64,000 nucleotides of DNA from Bacteriovoracaceae bacterium (GTDB lineage Bacteria; Bdellovibrionota; Bacteriovoracia; Bacteriovoracales; Bacteriovoracaceae): NCBI GenBank assembly GCA_947450475.1, contig CANFVK010000002.1, forward strand, positions 310,001-374,000. The letters run 5' to 3'. Of the stretch, positions 58,968-64,000 are shown piece by piece. The first letter of the stretch is position 1, and each line of letters begins with the position of its first letter. A program made the position numbers and the translations under genes. The notes under the pieces were generated by a model. The model saw only the letters and a program-made list of their open reading frames with translations. It did no database searches and was not told the origin of the DNA.

Positions 58968-61001
58968 TTATTTCAATAAACCAGCTCGCCTTAAAAGAGC
59001 ATCCGGATTAGGCGCTTGTCCTCTAAAAGCCACATAAAGATCCATGGGATGAAGACTTCCTCCCTTGGAAAGAACATTTTCGCGGAATCGATTCGCGACT
59101 TCGCGGTTAAAAATGCCTTTTTCTTTAAAAAATTCGAAAGCATCGGCATCTAAAACTTCGGCCCATTTATAAGAATAATACCCTGCAGAGTAACCGCCTG
59201 CGAAGATATGTGAGAACGCGGTTGAAATGCTTGTCCCTTTAACTTGCGGTAGAAAATCAAAATTTTCATTAATCATATTTTCGAAAGACTCAATGTCACT
59301 GATGAATTCAGGATTTTTTGAGTGCCAGGCCATGTCGATCGATGCAAAACTTAACTGTCTAAGTGTACCTCTACCTTCAAGAAATGATGACGAATCTTTA
59401 ATTTTCTTTATCAAATCAGCAGGAATCTTCTCGCCTGTTTCAAAATGTTCTGCAAAAAGATCGAGACACTCTTTTTCATAGGCCCAATTTTCAAGAATTT
59501 GAGAAGGTAATTCGACAAAGTCCCAATAGACATTGGTTCCAGAAAGAGATTCGTATTGAGTATTGGCAAGCATGCCATGAAGAGCGTGACCAAACTCATG
59601 AAATAATGTTGTCACTTCATCAAAACCTAAGAGTGAAGGCTTGGTAGCTGTGGGTTTTGTAAAATTGCAAACGATTGCCACATGTGGACGCTTGTTGATA
59701 CCATCGGCGATTTTTTGACCTCGAAAGCTTGTCATCCAAGCGCCATTTCTTTTACCGGCACGTGGATGAAAATCAGCGTAAAAGACGGAGACATGATTAT
59801 GGTTCTCATCAACCACTTCGTAGGTCAAAACATCTGGGTGATAAACCGGAATGTCATTGCGAGCGATAAAACTTAAGCCATATAATTTTTTTGCGACTTC
59901 AAAAACGCCATCGATAACTTTTTCCAATTTAAAATAAGGACGCAACATCTCATCGTTGACTTGAAATTTTTCATTTTTTAGTTTTTCAGCGTAATACATA
60001 TTGTCCCATTTCTGATAGTCATTGAGTCCATCAATTTTTTGGGCATAAGCTTTGAGTTCTTCTGTTTCTTTGGTTGCAGCAGGAGTTGCATGATTGACAA
60101 TGTTTTCAATAAATTTCGTCACGGTTTGAGGATTTGAAGCCATTCGTTCTTCTAGTACAAAATGAGCATGGGACTGATAACCAAGTAACTCTGCTTTATG
60201 ATGACGAAGTGAGGCGATTTCTTTTACTATGGCCGAGTTGTCCAACTCATCACCTTTAAAACCTTTAGTGGTATTGGCCAGGTAAAGTTTTTTTCTAAGT
60301 TCACGATTTTCTGCATAAGTTAAAAATGGAACTACGCTCGGATAGTCCAGAGTGAAAGCCCACTTTCCCTCGTGCCCTTTTTCTTTTGCGGTTTGAGCTG
60401 CGGCTTCTATGACATCATCTGGAAGACCTTTCAAATCTTGAGTATTTTCTATCAGCAAGACAAAATTATTAGTCTCTTTTAAAATATTATCTCCAAATTG
60501 CAATCCTAGTGTTGATAACTTTTTTGATATTTCTCTAAGTTTTTCCTTTCCCTCATCATTTAAAAGTGCACCATTGCGAACAAAACTTTTATAGTTTTTA
60601 TCTAGCAACATTAACTGTTCAGCATTGAGATTGAATGTTGATTTATTATCCCAAACTTTTTTAATTTTTGAAAAAAGCACAAGATCAAGACTAATGTCGT
60701 TGCTGAATTCAGTTAGGATTGGTGAAATTTCTTTAGCTAATACTTGCATTTGATCATTGGTTTCAGCGCTGTGAAGATTAAAAAATATTCCAGAAATCAA
60801 GTCGACTTCCGGACTAGAATTTTCCAAAGCTTCAACCACATTGGAAAAACTTTCAGGTGAAGCATTGTTTTTGATTAATTCAATGTTCTTTTTCGCCATC
60901 GCAATCGCTTCTTTTATCGCGGGTAAATATTCTTCTGTTTTGATTTTATCGAAGGGCACTGTCTCAAATGGTGTATTAAATTTTGTCAAAAGTGTATTCA
61001 T
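58968..61001 (-). CDS. M3-family oligopeptidase (oligopeptidase A/Dcp-like)
   Basis: 'TLFHEFGHALHGML' HExxH; 677 aa with 'IFAGGYSAGYYSYKWAEVLDADAF'. Confidence 0.95.
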   Translation of the reverse strand: MNTLLTKFNTPFETVPFDKIKTEEYLPAIKEAIAMAKKNIELIKNNASPESFSNVVEALENSSPEVDLISGIFFNLHSAETNDQMQVLAKEISPILTEFSNDISLDLVLFSKIKKVWDNKSTFNLNAEQLMLLDKNYKSFVRNGALLNDEGKEKLREISKKLSTLGLQFGDNILKETNNFVLLIENTQDLKGLPDDVIEAAAQTAKEKGHEGKWAFTLDYPSVVPFLTYAENRELRKKLYLANTTKGFKGDELDNSAIVKEIASLRHHKAELLGYQSHAHFVLEERMASNPQTVTKFIENIVNHATPAATKETEELKAYAQKIDGLNDYQKWDNMYYAEKLKNEKFQVNDEMLRPYFKLEKVIDGVFEVAKKLYGLSFIARNDIPVYHPDVLTYEVVDENHNHVSVFYADFHPRAGKRNGAWMTSFRGQKIADGINKRPHVAIVCNFTKPTATKPSLLGFDEVTTLFHEFGHALHGMLANTQYESLSGTNVYWDFVELPSQILENWAYEKECLDLFAEHFETGEKIPADLIKKIKDSSSFLEGRGTLRQLSFASIDMAWHSKNPEFISDIESFENMINENFDFLPQVKGTSISTAFSHIFAGGYSAGYYSYKWAEVLDADAFEFFKEKGIFNREVANRFRENVLSKGGSLHPMDLYVAFRGQAPNPDALLRRAGLLK

Positions 61002-61010
61002 TGTAACTCC

Positions 61011-61745
61011 CTATTTAAATTGCAGTTCATATATCGTTTCTTCATTGCCGTTAACTTGACCCAATTCGGATTGAGGAAATCCCAGCGTTTTTGTTTTCTC
61101 GTTCAAATCTCTTATAACTGAGGCAATATTAATCCATTCTCCCTTAGTTACCAAGACTTCAGAATTTACAGCACCTTTATTTTTTTGGGCGAATGAAAAA
61201 GTCAGATTAGCTTTATCTCCAAACACGCGACAATTAAGGGCAAGTTTTTTATCCCCAGCCTCAAGTTCCCCTGTTTTGCCCTCGCCTAAAAGTAAATCCA
61301 TCGTACTACTTTCATCTTGCGATATCTGGGTCGAACTGATTAAATTCTTCGAACCAACTTTAAGTGTCTCGGCAGAACTTTTTCTTTTCTTGGTGGAGCG
61401 AAAACCAATCAAACAAGTTTGCTCTTGATTTTGTACTAAGCCGGTCTCACTTTTGAGATCGTACCTCTTCCTTAAAAATTTTTCCAATAGTTTGGCCCTA
61501 TCGGGCGATGTCACGATATCGAGACAGTTTTGCTCTAAACGGGCAACAACGGTATCCCTCGGCAAAAGCAATAATTTTAGTGAATCCTGAACACTTTTAA
61601 GATTGACCGAAGGGTCAAAGCAAAGTGAGGAAAACTCTCCAGAATCTTGGCCGAATACCAAAGAAGAAAAGATCAGAAAAATAATTATGACAATGCTATT
61701 TGCTTTGTAAATGTTTATCACCTTTTTGATGATGAATAAATTCAT
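61011..61745 (-). CDS. Secreted hypothetical protein
   Basis: Start moved to internal Met 'MNLFIIKKVINIYKANSIVIIIFLIFSSLVFGQ'; overlaps the upstream DtxR gene by about 50 bp. Confidence 0.5.
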   Translation of the reverse strand: MNLFIIKKVINIYKANSIVIIIFLIFSSLVFGQDSGEFSSLCFDPSVNLKSVQDSLKLLLLPRDTVVARLEQNCLDIVTSPDRAKLLEKFLRKRYDLKSETGLVQNQEQTCLIGFRSTKKRKSSAETLKVGSKNLISSTQISQDESSTMDLLLGEGKTGELEAGDKKLALNCRVFGDKANLTFSFAQKNKGAVNSEVLVTKGEWINIASVIRDLNEKTKTLGFPQSELGQVNGNEETIYELQFK

Positions 61746-62226
61746 CTGAGGTTGAATAGGAACACAAATCAAGTGTTGTTTTAAATTGAAAAGACTCTGG
61801 CAGCTGTCCCTTTTTATCGAGGTCCTCGCAGGTGCAAGCCAGAGTTTTCATAAAATTAAAAAATTTTTCACTGGTCTTAGGACTCATTAAATGTTCCATT
61901 TGGCAGGAGTCATGTTCCGCTGTTATAGCATCAACTCCAACAAAATCTTTGAGAAAATAAAAAAGCAATGTTCGCGATGATAAAATGCGATGAACTTCTT
62001 CGTGACCCAATTGAGTTAAGACGACAAACTTGCATTCATCTTCTTCCTGAATGAGTCCCTTTTTCTTTAAATTATTTAACATAGTCGAGACCGATCCCTT
62101 GGTGAGATCGAGGTCCCTTGCAATGTCGGTGACTCGGGCAAATCCTCTATTTTCTTTTAACTTATGAATAGTTAGAAGATAATGGACCATGGAGTGAGAC
62201 AGATCATTTTCATTTGTTTCTTTCAT
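61696..62226 (-). CDS. DtxR/MntR-family metal-dependent transcriptional regulator
   Basis: 'MVHYLLTIHKL..RGFARVTDIARDLDLTKGSVSTMLNNLKKKGLIQ', 'AEHDSCQMEHLMSP'. Confidence 0.88.
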   Translation of the reverse strand: MKETNENDLSHSMVHYLLTIHKLKENRGFARVTDIARDLDLTKGSVSTMLNNLKKKGLIQEEDECKFVVLTQLGHEEVHRILSSRTLLFYFLKDFVGVDAITAEHDSCQMEHLMSPKTSEKFFNFMKTLACTCEDLDKKGQLPESFQFKTTLDLCSYSTSDEFIHHQKGDKHLQSK

Positions 62227-62438
62227 TGCTGTTTATCTACCAATTGTTCTAGTGTTCATACGCAAATTTGTATCAACGAATACTATCGGCGTAAAGATCG
62301 AAATGCCTTTAAAAAAAGGCAGCAATAACAGCCCGTTAAGAGGTCTGGTTAAATCTTATCTTACTGAAATTAAAGAGGACTCAAGGTGAATTATTTTGCC
62401 TGGGGTTTAAGCTCTTGGGCTTCTGTTAAAATATTGTT

Positions 62439-64000
62439 ATGAAAAATTCATCTACTTTAGCTTTAATACTTACTATATGGCTGTTGCCCAAATTGCTTTT
62501 TGCTCAAACTAGCATAGAGAACGAAACTAAGCTCAACACCACCTTACTCAACAATGCCTCAACTTCTCAACAAATTAACCCAAAGGCTCCCACTAGCTTT
62601 ACCAACTCTGGTCCTAACGGAGGAAGCAATACTCCAAATCTAACGGATCAGGAAAAGCAGTTGAGCGAAACTTTTGTCGATCAAGCAAAGGCCAATAAGA
62701 TCATGAAAGAAAAATGTGTTGGCGATATGCAAGCTGCTTGTGCCGGCCAAGAGCCGGAACATACCACTATGGGTATGAATCCAATGATGATTAAAATGGC
62801 AGCTCAAGCCTATGCTTCCATTGGTGCTCTTGGCGGAGAAAATATTATGCCGCTAAAAAAAGATCCTTCTGCCGATGCCGGAAAAAGTGGTGAGGCTGCA
62901 AAAGGTGATGCCGCAAAAGGTGATGCCGCAAAGTCTGGTGATAAAAAAGAAGAGAATGCAACCGATTATTGTAAATATATTCCTGCAGCAACTGAAACCT
63001 TTGCCTCTTTTGCCCAAAAACAAAATGTCGATCAAATGACAACCAAAGCTGACACCTCCCAAAAAGAGGCTTTACTTAAAGCTGCCAAAAGCCACGATAG
63101 CCGAGCCGAACAAGCACAGATCCAAGCTTATGGATGGTTCGGAGGAGCTGCTTGCTACGCTCAGGGTGCGCTCACTGGACAATTTGCCAAGAACACTTCG
63201 TTAATTGTTAAATTAGGAGCCTCTACTTTTCTCGGTGCCTTTTACCAGGGAGAGGTCTCGGCCAACAAAGAATATGCCGACAAAACTCGGATGATCGCCA
63301 ACTCCATGCCTAACAAGGGAGACTGTAATCCAATCACTCAAAATGAATGCTATTGCTCAACTCCAGAATACGCAAACGATCAGACTTATTGTAAAGCTCA
63401 AATTGAAAAACGAACGACACCTTCTTCATTTTCAAAAGTCGCTTGTACAAATGATAAATTGCAAATTGATCCTTCTTGCCAGTGCGACAAGACCAATACC
63501 TGTGTAGAAAAACTCATTGAAAATCAAGGCGGAGCTGACTTGCAAATGGGTATGGGTTTTACCAATTCACCCTATCGGGCGATTACTTCGTTAGCCCATG
63601 GAAAACTTGAGACCTCTACCATAAATGGAACTGCTGCAAACAAAACCGCCGCGATTGCTCGCCAGGCGCTCAAGGATTTAGCTTCGAGATTGCCTTCCAA
63701 CAATGCACCATTAAATCCTTCTCTTAAGCCAATGGTCGATACCCTAGTGGCCAAGGGCATCCCTTCGAATGTGGCGCGGCTCATGGCCGAAAACGCTCCA
63801 TCGGGAAGTTCGGTTAATTCGGCCATGTCAAAATTTAATGGAATGGGAGCTGGACCATCAATGGCAAGTTACTCCAATGGTGGCGGTAATAATGTTTTGG
63901 ATTTTTCCGGAGGAAATGGACTTGGCACCAGCGGGCGTGGAGAAGATAAAAAAAATGGATCAGATGATATTTTAGGAAAATTCGCTAGCAACAAAGGCGC
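62439..64000 (+). CDS. Large secreted hypothetical protein, 3'-truncated by window end (absent from the supplied ORF track)
   Basis: ATG at 62439, signal peptide 'MKNSSTLALILTIWLLPKLLFAQ', uninterrupted frame to 64000 ('...GMGAGPSMASYSNGGGNNVLDFSGGNGLGTSGRGEDKKNGSDDILGKFASNKGA'). Confidence 0.85.
   Translation, partial: MKNSSTLALILTIWLLPKLLFAQTSIENETKLNTTLLNNASTSQQINPKAPTSFTNSGPNGGSNTPNLTDQEKQLSETFVDQAKANKIMKEKCVGDMQAACAGQEPEHTTMGMNPMMIKMAAQAYASIGALGGENIMPLKKDPSADAGKSGEAAKGDAAKGDAAKSGDKKEENATDYCKYIPAATETFASFAQKQNVDQMTTKADTSQKEALLKAAKSHDSRAEQAQIQAYGWFGGAACYAQGALTGQFAKNTSLIVKLGASTFLGAFYQGEVSANKEYADKTRMIANSMPNKGDCNPITQNECYCSTPEYANDQTYCKAQIEKRTTPSSFSKVACTNDKLQIDPSCQCDKTNTCVEKLIENQGGADLQMGMGFTNSPYRAITSLAHGKLETSTINGTAANKTAAIARQALKDLASRLPSNNAPLNPSLKPMVDTLVAKGIPSNVARLMAENAPSGSSVNSAMSKFNGMGAGPSMASYSNGGGNNVLDFSGGNGLGTSGRGEDKKNGSDDILGKFASNKG

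Overview
AT-rich bacterial chromosome segment of about 64 kb. Gene content resembles a Bdellovibrionota/Bacteriovoracia-type predator, but that is inference only. Most of the window is housekeeping: ABC-F ATPase, TypA/BipA, MurG, DEAD-box helicase, TrpS, a five-gene Opp/Dpp peptide ABC transporter, M3 and M28 peptidases, TolC, and a DtxR-type regulator. One tRNA gene, tRNA-Leu(UAG), lies at 26708-26790 on the minus strand. I saw no rRNA, CRISPR array, transposase or integrase. The segments most worth a second look are: (1) a three-gene accessory-looking module next to the tRNA-Leu: Bro-N protein, small membrane protein, DUF6973-like toxin-domain candidate; (2) a tight three-gene operon of Suv3-like RNA helicase, DUF455 ferritin-like protein and ATP-grasp-like protein; (3) a six-gene run joining two ArsA/Get3-like ATPases to glutamate-cysteine ligase and transsulfuration enzymes; (4) a secreted-nuclease cluster; (5) a Cys-domain duplication separated by ten 18-bp tandem repeats; (6) a transglutaminase-like outer-membrane candidate; (7) a probable lipoprotein gene with no canonical start codon. 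A large CDS running off the right end (62439 to beyond 64000) is missing from the ORF track. All family calls are from motif recognition by eye; no database search was run.
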